A stretch of DNA of 64,000 bases, taken from positions 620,001-684,000 of the forward strand of contig JAWZYV010015859.1 in NCBI GenBank assembly GCA_038373885.1. The letters run 5' to 3'. A model generated the notes under the pieces. The model saw only the letters and a list, made by a program, of their open reading frames with translations. It did no database searches and had not been told where the DNA came from. The position numbers were made by a program, and so were the translations under genes. The DNA is from Cheiracanthium punctorium (Eukaryota; Arthropoda; Arachnida; Araneae; Cheiracanthiidae). This document shows, one piece after another, positions 37,617 through 50,766 of the stretch (the stretch's first letter is position 1; each line of letters starts with the position of its first letter).

Positions 37617-38407
37617 CTTATTTTCATTAAATATATTCAGTAAATTGCTTATAAAAATTACTTTTAAAAGTTCTAAACAAGTTTATTTTTTCCTGCAAAA
37701 TCTATCCATGTTATTTTTCTTTTATGTTGATGTACAAAGTGTTTGAAAACACATAAGGTCTATTTAAAAAACTTATACTCGCATCATATTCTGTAATACT
37801 TCCTCTTGATTTTAGTACTAAATCTGTTCATAAAGTTTATTTATAAATTTTTTGCTTTTTCATATATTAATTAGATAAAATGAAATAACATTATTTCGTT
37901 AATAGAAATTCCCGGCCATAATATCGGAAAACGTCTCAAATCAGTGGTTATTGTACTTTTTTTACCTTTGAAAATCTAGGAAAAAATTCTTAATCATACT
38001 ATTTATGTCTTCTTTTTCTTTCCTTCTTTTTAAGTTTTATTGAAAACAGATTTATTTCAAGTTTATTTATTGAAGAAAATAGCTCTAGATATTTCCTGCC
38101 TTATGTGAATCGCTTTAATTTAAAGACTTCTTCTCTGCGCTGATAAGTATTTCAGCACTCGTTTTCTGTATTTAAATGAAGCTTGATCAGATAAATTGTA
38201 GCCTTCGTGACCTTATGAAATCACATCCTGTAATTGCATCGATTCAACAAATTGGTGTCGTTAATGCTTTATTAAAATCTTCTGAATACGCGAGATATAA
38301 AAAATAAAAACTTAAATTCTAAATCATGTTATTTCAGTAGATTCTCTCTGAAAATATCTATTTTTTCATCAAGTATTTATCTATTTATTCGTCAAGTCTG
38401 CCATTCG

Positions 38408-38446
38408 AAAAAAAAAAAAAAAAAAAAAAGAAAGAAAGAAAGAAAA
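38408..38446. repeat. Poly-A and (GAAA)n
   Basis: 22 A residues are followed by four GAAA units. Confidence 0.9.
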
Positions 38447-38678
38447 TTCCATGCTTCAGGTGCAAATCAAAACCATTTAACAATGATAATCAAAAAAGGT
38501 GAAAGAATTTTTTAATATCTTTTAAGAAACATTACATACTAAAAAGTAGAGTAAAAGCCACTCGAGTCAGTGGATTTGTTTATAAAAATAAACCACCTGC
38601 GGGGCGTATGGGAAAACTTTAAGTTCCCGAATGGTGTTCGAGCAAAACTGTTGAATGATATATGTATGCTTGCTTGAA

Positions 38679-38701
38679 ATATATATATATATATATATAT
38701 T
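38679..38701. repeat. (TA)n microsatellite
   Basis: About 11 TA units. Confidence 0.85.
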
Positions 38702-38961
38702 TACTTCAAGCTTTTCGTTTCTTCAAATTAGACAAATATATTTTTATTGTAAAACCCACGTATTTGTAACTGCCGTCAAAGAGATTTTGTAGCTGTTCTG
38801 TAGTTCCATTGCCTCCCGTGCACTTCGAATTGATTCCAAGCTTAATTTTGGTTTAGATAAGTTGCCTTAGTTATCAAACCGGGGGATTTTGTGCCATACC
38901 AAGTGAATTCAACTGAATATAATCATGAACTATTCATTATATGGTTAAATATAGTCCAAAT

Positions 38962-39160
38962 CAGTGCTTCTCAATCCTTTACACCTGCGGACCGGAATCA
39001 GAGAAAAAAAATACGTATAAATATCTATTTTATTTATTAAAATAAATGTTATTTTTGATGAGCACTGTATACACATTGTTTATGTATTTAGGTTTATACA
39101 CGTGGAAAGTAATTGAGCAAGTTTTCCTCGCCGACTGGAATCAGTGGTTGGGAATCTCTG
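38962..39160. mobile_element. 199-bp hAT-type MITE
   Basis: The left end CAGTGCTTCTCAATCC continues to TGCGGACCGG. The reverse-complemented right end CAGAGATTCCCAACCAC continues to the related GGCGAGG block. The flanks GTCCAAAT (38954-38961) and GTCTAAAT (39161-39168) agree at 7 of 8. CAGTGNTTCTCAA tips are characteristic of hAT elements. Confidence 0.85.
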
Positions 39161-39901
39161 GTCTAAATATATGAATGAAATAGCCGCATACCTCAAACTA
39201 ATATGACTTGCGTAACATTAGTAACACATAGCCTTCACAAATGTGGACACTGCAAAAGTTTAGGAATATTATAAACTGAAAAAAAGGAAGAAAGTTAGTG
39301 TCTTAGAATTCCTTGCACACATTATGCATATGCAACTAGTAAAACATTTCTGTTTGGAGAATTTCAGTTGAAATTGGTTTCCCCTCTTCAGTTGAAATTG
39401 GAGAATTTCAGTTCGTTTGGTTTCCTTTAATTCCTCAAAAGTTTTTAAAAGTGCCAGCATGATTGTTTAAGTCCAAAAATGCCATAAAATAATTCTGAAT
39501 TAGATTCCAAACGAAGGACGTTGGAGGAAGCAGTCACATTCCGCCTACAACATAACATATACATCGACCTCCATCTGTAAAACGCCTGCGCTCACCTAAT
39601 AAACTTTTGCAGTGTGCATTTGGCATTCTTGATGGTACTTCATTCAGCTCTTCCAAGATTTCGTGTGATGTCAAAATACTAGAAAACACCAACATTAAAT
39701 GCGACAAGAATATTTAATAGTTTAGAACTATTTTTTCAGCTCTATAATCTTTGTTGATATCATGGTGTGAGGAACTAAAAACAATCTTTTATTTTACTAA
39801 GAACTGCGTAAAAGAGGGGAGTAAAAACTAAAACTGGTTAAGCTTGAGTCTTTATTCAAAATTACGATATAACAATGTAAAAACCCGTCAATCAAGTCCC
39901 A

Positions 39902-40139
39902 CACTGCCAAAAAAAGTCTGTTAAACTGACAGAAAAAGACTGTCAGCCAGGACGCCAGTTTATTTCCGTATATTTTACCGAAGTCTTCCGTATTTTTTTC
40001 CTCATACGGAAGATTCTTGTAAAATAAACTGAGAATCTGTAAAAATTATGGAAATCTTCTGTAGAAAAAACGGAAATAAACTGGCGTCCTGGCTGACAGT
40101 TTTTTTTTTCTGTAAATTTGACAGACTTTTTTTGCAGTG
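39902..40139. mobile_element. 238-bp foldback MITE, CACTGC tips (copy A)
   Basis: The left end CACTGCCAAAAAAAGTCTG and right end CAGACTTTTTTTGCAGTG start long inverted repeats that share AGCCAGGACGCCAGTTTATT. A central hairpin, CTTCCGTA/TACGGAAG, is also present. Target duplication is not evident. The three overlapping minus frames at 39943-40270 read through the arms and are not genes. Confidence 0.75.
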
Positions 40140-42188
40140 CAGGTACGGGATGTTGCAATGCAAGCTGCATTGATAAGGCTGTATAAGCTCTCGCCAAGGC
40201 GCGCTCTCCAACATGCCACCCGTCTTGCCATGTTACACAAACATGCAATAGTAAAATTCAAATTTAGCAATTAAAAGAACATTTCCTATTAATAAATCAA
40301 CATAAATAAAAGAACGTACTGTAAATACTACACACAAGATAATTCCACTATTAAAATCATGCACAATTTACAAATAAACAATTTTCAAATAATCACGGTA
40401 AAACACATATATCACATACACTAGGCTTTAATATATTTCCACTAGGTATTCTTAAATTTAAAATTCGGCCCTTTCCGTCAGAGCCATGATTAAGATGTTA
40501 AATAAAGAAGATTAATAAAGATATTTAATATAGGTTTTTATATTATTTAATTGTGAATAGGTTGCACGAATCCACTGCAGTGCAGTTAAACGTTAAATTG
40601 AGTAATTCTTTCCCTAGACAAGTCACCCATAATTTGGTTAATTGTTACAGGTTTAGCCCTTGAACAGGTGACACACTGACGCACTACTTTTGCACAGGTA
40701 TGTCTTACCTCAACATCCAAAATCTATTAAGTACATAAAACAATAAAGATTGAGGATTACAATGCTTGCTAACATGATGAAAATAATTTAAAATTCAATA
40801 AGTTAGTCTATGTCTTGAAGGCTGGAGCGCTGGATACTTTTAGAATTATTTAAATCAGATTTGTTCAATATTCCGTCCATTTGTAGTAATTTTTCCTTAT
40901 CAATGAAAGGATGCAGTTGTTTCATCGTATTACTTTTAGATAAATTATCGTTTGTTAATTCTTTTATTTCACTGCTATATACCTGCTTCTGACATTCTGC
41001 AAATGTTTAGAAATGTCACTGATTTCTGCAGCTCTGCTGCCTTCCAAAGACCATACTTCTTCTCTGCATAATTTCTGCTGTTAAACATAAATCTGAAAGC
41101 ATAATATACGAATATTGGCAGCATAATTATTAGAAATATTTTCCAGAAATGAATTTTGAGTTACAGTATTGCCTAATAAACACTGAGAGCCCATATCCTT
41201 CTGTTCTTTAAGGTCAGCGTCATAGTCCCTCCAGGATTCATTTCATCAAAAGTCATTTTTTCAAAATTTTGGAATGCAGGACCCTGCCACCAAAGTTCAG
41301 AATCCTGGATCTTTTCAGGATCGATACCGCGAGATGTCAAATCAGTTGGATTGTGCTCTTTGTTAACGTGCCGACAGTCCTGGACATCAGTAAGCTCCTG
41401 GACAACAATCACACGATTTCCCACAAACGTCTTAAGCTCTTGAAGTGGTTTTACGATACACGACAGCACAATACTTGAATCCGATCATATGAAAGTTTGA
41501 TTAAAATGCATTTTGAGAACTCTTTTGAGTTTTACAACAAGATTTGCAGAAAACGCCGCTCCACACAGCTCCAGCTGAGGCAACGTCATTATTTTAAAAG
41601 GGGAAATTGTAGATTTTGAACAAAGACTGGCTGCAATATGTCCTAGATCGTCTATAGAACGAACATACATCACCGATCCGTACACGCTTTCCGGCGAGTC
41701 ACAGAAAGCATGTAATTCTACCCGAACAGAGTTCCAAAGATAATATCGTGGTATATTCAACAAATTAATAGCTGGTAAGGAAGTAACAAATCGATTCCAC
41801 TCCTCTGCTGCTCTATAAGGCAGCAGTTAATTCAGAACCACTTTCGATTGTCACAGGCATTGCATCTGAATTTTTGCTTTGATCACAACCGAAACAAGCA
41901 ACCCGAAAGGATCAATTATTCTAGAGATCACTGAAAGTGCCCTTCGCTTAGTAACAACTCTCGAATGATTTCTTATAGTCTCCATGGACACCTTGAAGGA
42001 GAATGGATCTTCGGGGGGTCTCCACAAGAGAAATAAGGCCTTTGTTTCCGAAGGGAGGGAGAAGTTGAAATCACCTCTATGAGAGAAAACCAGGAAACCC
42101 AGCGGAACTAGTTGCAAACCATTTATGCAGTTGTATGACTCCTTTATTAAGCATCTGTATCAGCTGTTCCTGCAAAACTTTCAAATCT

Positions 42189-42287
42189 CAAATCTAACAG
42201 ATCATCAACTCTAACAAACTTTCTAACAAACTTTCTTTTCTAACAAACAAATCTAACAAACTTTCAAATCTAACAGATCATCAACTC
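42189..42287. repeat. 23-bp word duplicated 76 bp apart in the pol relic
   Basis: The word starting CAAATCTAACAGATCATC occurs at 42189-42211 and 42265-42287, with CTAACAAAC words between. It disrupts the reverse transcriptase reading just downstream of YMDD and so arose after inactivation. Confidence 0.75.
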
Positions 42288-42830
42288 CTGTTAGCAAATC
42301 ATCCATGTACACATCTGAGTGGATGGTTGAGGCATTAATTGGAAATACTACCTTACCCTCATCAATGACTATTTGTCTTAGAGTCCTTGTAGCAAGATAT
42401 GAAACACTTGTCTTGACGTAAGTCACTGTACACAGTCGATAAGTTTTAAGTCAAGTCGATCAAAATCATCCTACCATAATATTCTCAATAAATCTCTGAT
42501 TTTCATCGATCAAAATCCTGCGAAACACCTTTTATAACTGCAGTAAGTCCGAATTTAAGCTTTCTAAATCGTATTAAAATTAAAAACAAACTTTCCTGAA
42601 TGATGCCACCATTTATTTGTAACCAATTCAGTGATTCACCTGATGAAGTCACCATTGAGGCATCAAAGACAATGTGTAAGGGAGTTGTACTATTACTAGG
42701 GCGGTGAACACGAAAGTGAGGCATATAACTAACTTCTGGTTCTCCCACCTCCCCTATTTCCATATGTACCATTAACAAATACTCATGTAAAATTTTTACA
42801 TAAAAGCAATAACTTAGGATTTTTTACCAA

Positions 42831-42922
42831 TATTTTGTATTGAGATTCAAGATAACTCAATTCAATGGTTTCAGAATATTTTGTATTGAGATTCAAGATA
42901 ACTCAATGCCTTGGTTTCAGAA
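42831..42922. repeat. 46-bp tandem duplication in the pol relic
   Basis: Two adjacent copies (42831-42876 and 42877-42922) begin TATTTTGTATTGAGATTC and end at TTTCAGAA. They differ at a few positions. The duplication lies in the N-terminal part of the reverse transcriptase region. Confidence 0.85.
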
Positions 42923-43105
42923 TTTCCCACGCACTTGGGGACTTTTGCAAAAGGCATTTAGGCGATATATGTCCAGATTTACCTCTTCAGTGAGTTCTAA
43001 AAAAGTGCTCCTAGCAATCTTTCCTTCCCGCCCTAAATGGGTACCTCATCCTGAACAGCTTTTATTTCCCAAAACTTTTTTATACTTTGATTCAAATCCA
43101 CATTA

Positions 43106-46100
43106 ACTATTAAGAGACTAAACTGTGAGTCGTAGTTATTATAACTAGATGCCCTACCACTCATAATATAGTCAAACACAGAATTTTGCAAAATTAAATT
43201 TACCCTCATCTACACCTCATTAATTTGTGTGAATTACTTCATCACCTTATGCATAAGTTTAACTTTTTAGGTAAATCAAATTTTCCTTTTACAGTGAAAT
43301 TTTGAAACTCAGGACATTTATAAATCAAATGCATTTTTTTTTTCAATAAAACAATTTAAACTTAGAAGATTTTGTTTGTTAAGCTGTTCAACAGCCATCT
43401 GGCATACATTTTTTTTCTCAGAGAGCAGTCTTAATATTAAAGTATTGAATATTAAATGTAGATGATGATTTTAGTTTTTCTTCAGTGTTGAACTTAAATG
43501 GACGATGACAATAGCCTTTATACGTTTCATTTATAAAATCAAAGTTGCTTTTCCTTTTTTAAGCAGAACATGTTAGATAATTCTTTAAATATTAAAAAAA
43601 ATCTTCAAAGAAATAATTATTATGTTTCGTCTCGAACTATTTCGCGCATTCCTGACCTTGTCACTTTTAAGTAACATCGGCACTGGCGAAAATTTTAATC
43701 CATTCAAAACTGCTGCCCACTTTTAATATTCCTATGTAGTGGAAATTTGATATTTGGTTTTACTTTTTAGATCCACTTTGCATTACTTATATTAGATTTT
43801 ACTTTTTAGCTCTACTTTTTATATTAAGTATTCTTAATGCTAAAAGATCTTCTGAGGAAATAGCATTCTAAAATAGTGAATGAAAGGTATGAACCGCACC
43901 CATTCCCTGAAATACTTTTCAAAACAGATTTAGAATGAAGTGTTCAGAAGATGACATCACCACGATTATTCATGAGGCATCTCCCTGACAGGTAGATCTG
44001 AATTCAAGAATAAAAGATACACTTTCGATAAATCAAAATACAAAGAAAAAAATAGATCTCATGGATGACACAACATGATAGTGGAAGGAAAAACATTCTG
44101 TATGAAGGTATGGGTGGTCTTTATTCGTATGGCTAGAGCGTGTGCATTCGTGCTTCAGTTAATTATTTTAAAAAGTTGTTCCTTTGTTTAGCATTATAAG
44201 TTTGAAATAATACCGATTAAAGCAGGTCATCAATCAATACACTGTATCCTTTTCAAAGCTATTCACTTTTTTAAATCTTCCAATTAACCAACAAATGAAC
44301 ACAAAATGGTAAATATGCTTTTCCCACCTCAGTTTTTTGCGATGCGATCAAACAAATATTAATTTTCTTAATATTTGTTTAAGAATGTCTTAGTATTTGT
44401 ATGAAATTTTAAAAAGTGTATTTTTTGTTTGTTTTTTACTATGAGCTGTAATGTATATTATTGAACTTCATTCTAGAAAAATTAATTTTCGATATGTATA
44501 TTTCGCAAATTTTAACTGCAGATACTGTTGTAAAACTGAGAACAAAATGAAAATCATTGTGAATTCATGAAAATTGAAAAGACTGGTAGCTCATGGAATT
44601 ATTTGCCATGATCTCCTAATTTCAAAAATTTTGTATTTCTCATAAAGTTGATAATTTATATTATTTAGTTTTAAAAGTTCTTAATAAGCCTGAATGTATT
44701 TGATTTCCTTGGACTGTTAATTGGCTGCTTCTCGAAAGGAATTTTATTAACTAGTAGCTGATTAAACTACATTTATACATAAAATGTTTATTAATATAAT
44801 TTTTATACTCCGAAAATGACTTCTCTAATCAACAACTTTTAAAAAAGACCTCTTTACTTTCTTTGGATTAAGATATGAATTTTTAATCAGAATTACTCTT
44901 AGCTGACAAAAAGGTATACCAAAAATGATATTATTTTGGTTGCTAATTGTTAGGAAACGTTTTTAAAGGGAATATAATCCCTGTACTGCTTCCATTTGTG
45001 AATAGCTGCGATTTTTACAGCAACCAAAAAATTGCTATAGAAAATAGTGTGATGCTTTTCTACTTTTTACAAATATCGGAACAGCATAAGAACATTATTT
45101 TACAAGTATTTCATTGTTAATTACACTTTATTTTAGATACACGTGTAACTGGCTCTCGTTTGCACATAATATATGCAGTGCGATAACCCAAATCAGCCTT
45201 TAGGTAGTTCAGTGAGTATGAAGTATGACCTTATGAAAGACCTTTAGCTAATATTTAATAGTCATCAGTTTTCTCGAACCATCGGCAAATACATCATCGT
45301 GGAATGACGACTCAATTTGATACAACGATACTTACTCTGTCCTGTAATTATCACTGCTAAAACGAAAATCTAAATGAGGACTACATTTAGATTAATAAAG
45401 CATAAAACTGATATTTACGGAAATTATTCTTCTTGAAACAAGTTGAACAAAATGTTTAGAGAAAATGCTACTTTAAAAAGTCATTATCCACATTACAAAT
45501 AGAAATGTTCTCAAAAAGCTTGTTGAAACAATACGCCCAAAACAATTGTCTGAATTTCCGTTAAGTTACATGAAATAATGGATTCTAAAGCGGAACCAAG
45601 AGATACAGCCTGCAGCGTCCATGAATATGCACGAACACGGTGAAACACCCTTATCTATAACTGATCTTAATATAGAATGATTCACCGTGAGATAACTTAT
45701 TGAAGACTAATTGACCATACTCGGTTTATAAGATTGTTGACTTTTATTAGTTTTGTTTTCTGTGTTAGATAAACCCTGTTCTTCTGACATGACTATGCTA
45801 ATAATAGACAAAGAATTGCATTACAGACGTTTCATATGCCGCGAGCACAGTTAGTAATCGGTATGCATTTGATGATTCGAACAATTTCAACGCTGTGTTT
45901 GATGCCCATCCATAGAAGAGGAAACGCCTGTAAGCAATATTCTAATGGTACAGTAAACTTCGAAATGACGGTCATTGGATAAATTTGAAATGAGATGTTT
46001 ACTGGCAAGTAGCCACTGTTCAAGATTGTTTTGTTATACTTCCAGTTTCTACGTCCAGTGCCACACCTACAAGTATGTTTAGCGTGTGGTCCTGTAAGGT

Positions 46101-49100
46101 TTTTATTTAATTATCTAAACATTTAAGTAATCCTACAGAAATACACTTCATGTCCTTTAGATCAAGAACATGTTTTCGGATTTGCATAACTCAAGTTAAA
46201 TGAACTCAATTAATAGCTTTTTCTAGGCTATACTCAGCAACAGTTTCACTACCGTCTTTTTCCTTTACACCATTTAAGTGCGTGTAACAGGAGAATAAAC
46301 TGTACTCTGAACAACTTTACCTTTCTTTCATATTTAATATAGCGAGGCAATTTGACAAATTTATGAAATGGGAAGTAAAGATGAAAGTTAAAATGCATTT
46401 TTCGCCCTCTTTTATTGGACATTGTGTGACCAATACTAAATAAGTAATGAAGGATATCATATGGTATACCATGTATGATTATACCATACACTTTACCGAG
46501 AAAAAACTGATCAATTTTTCTAAGCAAATGACTTCAAACCCCACCAGATTTCTATGCAGCTTAAACTGGGTAAAATTGCCGTGACAGTGAAGACCTAGAT
46601 TCGAATCTTGTCTGATCGGAGTTTTAATGAATTTCTTCGGATGTAATATGTATACTGGTCAGAACCCCTTGAAAAGATCTTTACAAAGCCTCTTATACCC
46701 GCGCCTATATACTTAATGTAAGCTATTGTTTTGAAAAACGTCCCTAACACATCAATTGACTTTAAATAGCATGGTAAAATATTAAGTAATTTGAGAAAAG
46801 TAAAGTAAATGTGTTACTGTATTTTTTACAAATTAGAAATTAGTGGTGCATATGAATATTTTAAGAAATTCATTATTCTAAGGAATAAGCGATTATATTG
46901 AGTTGATATAGTCTAAGTCTTTTTCAACATTTCAAATTCATACTTTTTACTGTCTTCTGCCAACCAATATCGCACAGATGAGCTCAAAAAAAAAAAAATA
47001 ATCTGAAGCTAAAATTATGCCCAGTCTATTGGGTTATGGAAAGTTTTCTTCGGACATAGATCCCCCCAGTAGATAATCTTTAATGGTTGTATTCATACGT
47101 TTAAACAAGTGAGCTATTATTGTGGGTTCATGTGGGCTCGAAACTATTGTTAAACCATATATAATAGTTTCTTGTCTTTTACTTGATTTGAAGGTGAGTG
47201 GTTTGAGACCCTTAGCTACGAGGCCTGTAGTCTCGATTGCTCCGCATATTGTAGTTTCACTTTTTGCATAATACCTCTATCTCTCCTTTATTCATTTACA
47301 CATTGACTCTACATTTAGTTATTTCATTTAGCATTTAGCTTCTTACCAGAAATGGAGGTCAACAGTTTTGTCTTCCTTTTTTCTCCTGAAGGCCTTTTAG
47401 GTATAGTCTCATAAACGAACAGAAAAAATGCTTAAAAAAATCACGGGATCAAAAATATAGGATTAATTAATTCTTATAGAGTGAAACTGTAACGAAAACC
47501 AACAATTTGAAACTACGTTCTCAATGTATTAAGCTATAAAAACATTTAGAATACCCTTAAATTAAGAACTATTAGATCACAGTATTCGCTCTCTAATTAT
47601 CACTGTTTCGATTTTCTAATGACAATTATCAACATGTTTCTTTGGTACATTATTTCCCTGAAAATAAACTGAACATTCTTTTTTTTTTACCTGAATATGT
47701 AATTGCAGACTAAACTTGATATATTCCTATTCCCTTAAATAGATGTATCATTAAAGAATGATAAATCGTAGTGGTCGACACTTGAATTGAGTTGCGACAA
47801 TGCAGATTCAAGAAAAAAAAGTAGCTGCGAACAAAATGGACGAATGACTAATGATTTTGAATACGTAATGATCAATATTAATTTATACTAATCGAGTACT
47901 AAATGTTTAATTAGGTGATTGAACAAGTTATTTTGAGACAAGATAATGAAGTTTAGTGTTCTGTGGAATAAAAAAATACTTTAAATTAAAAAGAAATTCA
48001 CCAGTATGAAGATTTTAGAAGTGAGTTAATTCAAGCTCTGTCAGTGTTTGAAAAATGATGTGTTGTGTGTGTTCAGTAAGGGCATAAAAATTTTGTATTC
48101 GTAAATACGTATTTCTTTCACACGTTTATATATAAAAATATTTTATTTCAAAAGAAAATATAGAAGACTTCAGTTTTTTATACTTTATTTTGAAATAAAA
48201 TATTTTAATAAATCTTATAAAAATCTTAAATAGTTTTATACTTTTTATACCTTTTTATACCAGACACTTTCTAAATGATAGCACTTGTATAAATAAGTTT
48301 GTATACAATTTAAGCAAACAGCCTAGAGTGGGTGTGAAAATATGAAACATTCGTAAAATGTACAACTAAGAAGAAAAATTACTTGGTTTTATTTTTTACT
48401 ACAAGGAACTGAAAATAAAGAATAATTATGGGGTAACATTTAAAGAGTTTATCCTTCGAGAGTAAGAGTGGCCATGCCTTTTCCTCCCCCATCTGACCCT
48501 GATTCTTTTAAAAAATTCAAACAATTAATTTTTTGAAAGCACAGATGAACAGCCTGAGTGCAAATACTATTTCAAAAAAGACCGAAGATGGAAAGTTTTC
48601 TTTAATACAAGGTTAAATTCAGAACCAGATAAATTATTGAGTTCTAACCGGGGCGGAAGTCAAACAAACCTTTTCGGTTGTCTCTCTGAAAGCTGAGTAA
48701 ATAAACATGCATAATTAGAGACTGTAACATTCTAGTCCATTATCTTAGACTCAACGAGACTAAAGACATTTTTGAAATTTAGAGTCATAGTCATGAATGA
48801 AGTTGAAACCGGTGTCTGCAATTCGGGATTTCTGCGATTTCACAGCCTTCACAGCAAGAAGGAAAACACTGTATTTTTAAAAAACAAATCTGTGTGGATG
48901 ATTTATTTTAAAGAAGATTCCCGAAAAACATTTTATGAGTGAATTTCTTTGAATAATAAATAAATGGAAAGTATGGGCTATGCAACTGGAGTATTTTTCT
49001 TTTTCTTTCATAAAATTTATTTTCATAAAATTTATCACTTTTGTTTTACAAGTGCTACTGCTTTATGAATGTAGATTATTTTAAGAGGGTGTATTTTTCC

Positions 49101-49442
49101 AATTGCTTTTAGTAGTTTTTTTAATTAAAAAAATACGCAATTCATCTTTCTACTCATTTATTGAAATTGCAATAAGTAAATTATGGTTCCTCATTCGCTG
49201 ACTTCTTTAGGGGTTTTTTCCCTCCTAAAAAACTCCCAATGAAATATATATCATTCTAAATTTGTCAGTAACTAAATCTGTCATCGAGCAACAAATAATA
49301 GAAAAAGTGGAGTCTTAAGTCTTTTTCAAAGATGGTCCTTTTTATTTAATAATGTTATTACCATTATAATATTTTTAAAGTATATTTATCGCTGCCGAAC
49401 TTCAAAATTTTCATTACTCTCCCACGTGCAAACCAATCTGCA
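43106..49442. other. 6.3 kb AT-rich, nothing recognised
   Basis: There is no credible gene on either strand. The frames at 45832-46023 and 46249-46527 have no motifs. Tandem TTTTCATAAAATTTAT words occur near 49005-49035. B-box-like words near 46600 are discussed as rejected. Confidence 0.6.
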
Positions 49443-49603
49443 CACCGCAAAAAAAAAAAAGTCTCCTATATTGACAGAAAAAAACTGTCAACCAGGACGC
49501 CAGTTAATTTCCGTATATTTTACAGAAATCTTCCGTATTTTTTCCTTATACGGAAGATTTCTGTAAAATAAACTGAGAATATGTAAAACTTATTGAAGAC
49601 TTC

Positions 49604-49634
<31 letters not shown>
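49443..49634. mobile_element. Second copy (B) of the CACTGC foldback family, 3'-truncated
   Basis: It aligns with 39902-40139 through the shared ACCAGGACGCCAGTTAATTT and CTTCCGTA/TACGGAAG hairpin. After TTCTGT it runs into a 28-nt poly-A (49607-49634) where copy A continues with its right arm. The right tip is missing. Confidence 0.75.
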
Positions 49635-50700
49635 GACAATCATTTGTATTTCTTAGGATTATACAATTCAAAGATCTATTCTCAGAAGCAATTTGTTAGG
49701 GAAATTTAAATTTTAAATTGTGAGCTAATGAGAGCTATACGAATAATGGAAATTCTATGGTATTGTGGAAAGCTAATTGAATTATTTATTATCATTTTCT
49801 ACTTATTATCGGTTATCGGATCTATTTTAATAAGAATTGGAAACAGTAACATTAACAAAGGGAAAACTGATGAACAGAGCTTTGGATATTTAATTCGACT
49901 GAAATTAAAATTTAAAGACTGGTACATAAATAGGTTCTGTAATTTTATATTATTAAATAAAAATTTCTATTTCTCTTGAAAGTTGTGGGACTTTTAAGGC
50001 AATAATGAGAGAAATTAAAAAAAGCACCAAAACACTCGTCAGTTTACATTATCATAAGACAAAACAGTGATTGCAGATTTCATTTGTAGTAATATGTTAT
50101 AGTAAATAATATATCCATCTACTATCTGGTACTATCAACTGACTAGTAATATTGACGTTATGTTCATATAAGTAAGGAGACATAGAATTCCCTTCTTATA
50201 TTTAAAACATTAAAAGAAAATGTATTTTCTATGTTGTATAGTGTACTATAAAAAAAATAAAGTATACAGCAACGGGCGCTTCAATGGGGGAAACAAGCAA
50301 TAGTTCTTATCCAAATACTTTTGTATCTGAAATGATTCTAATATACCCCTCTTCACTTATTTAGTAATTTATAATTGTACGTCTATTAATCATAATTACG
50401 CTGATATTGCTCATTACTTTTCATATCATCTGATTGCATAACTACTTTAATTCAAGGACAAATTTTTTACTGCACTACAGTTTTGCTGAAAAATACTTTC
50501 TAAAGGGCATTATGGAACACCCTTTGCTATGAATTTTATACAATAAATGCAAAGTACCTAATTATTCCATCCTACAAAATATGAAAGATTTGGTATGTGC
50601 AACATTTTTAGAAAGCAACACTCAAAACTGTGTTTTAAAAAGTTTTAGAATCGGTTGTAAAGCCCACTTAATATTGGTGAAATTCCCATTTATCTTGTAT
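49635..50700. other. AT-rich stretch, nothing recognised
   Basis: The frame at 49728-49979 has a hydrophobic run (residues about 17-37), but no family motif and AT-driven composition. I do not call it a gene. Confidence 0.5.
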
Positions 50701-50766
50701 AAATATGTTTTTCTCAGAGGGGGCACGCACCCCCTGCGCCCCCCCCCCCTGGATCCGCCTTTGCCA
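50701..50766 (-). mobile_element. hAT-like terminal fragment (GGCGGATCCAGGGGG type)
   Basis: In reverse it reads GGCAAAGGCGGATCCAGGGG, then a G tract and GCAGGGGGTGCGTGCCCCC, an arrangement typical of widespread animal MITE ends related to CAGTGGCGGATCC. No partner end is found. Confidence 0.5.

Larger units (their letters stand above)
40560..43105 (-). pseudogene. BEL/Pao LTR-retrotransposon pol relic
   Basis: Read on the minus strand, the domains follow BEL/Pao order, in many frames. From 43105 come KKFWEI, a KSPQV region, and then HIVFDAS in 42778-42503. The reverse transcriptase YMDD motif is encoded at 42298-42309 in another frame. RISRIIDPFGLL-like thumb sequence lies in 42117-41851, and the RNase H-region words AFCDSPE and TLPQLELCGAA in 41763-41485. 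NPTDLTSRG and LWWQGP lie in 41469-41173, and HPFID near 40910. The integrase zinc-finger half CVTCSRAKP is at 40649-40675. Frameshifts, stops and small duplications abound. The integrase core, gag and flanking LTRs are not found, so this is a truncated fossil. Confidence 0.85.

Noticed and set aside
39943..40270. Three overlapping minus-strand frames as a gene
   Set aside because: They lie mainly in the arms of the CACTGC foldback and have no conserved domain.
46585..46620. Possible tRNA-derived SINE (B-box-like GATTCGAATC)
   Set aside because: No convincing A box at the right distance, no tRNA fold and no second copy in the window.
47185..47255. tRNA-like patch with GGTTTGAGACCC
   Set aside because: The cloverleaf cannot be formed by eye, and the order of box-like words is wrong.
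49728..49979. Small membrane-protein-like frame
   Set aside because: Hydrophobicity is explained by T-rich codons; there is no family motif, signal or support from context.
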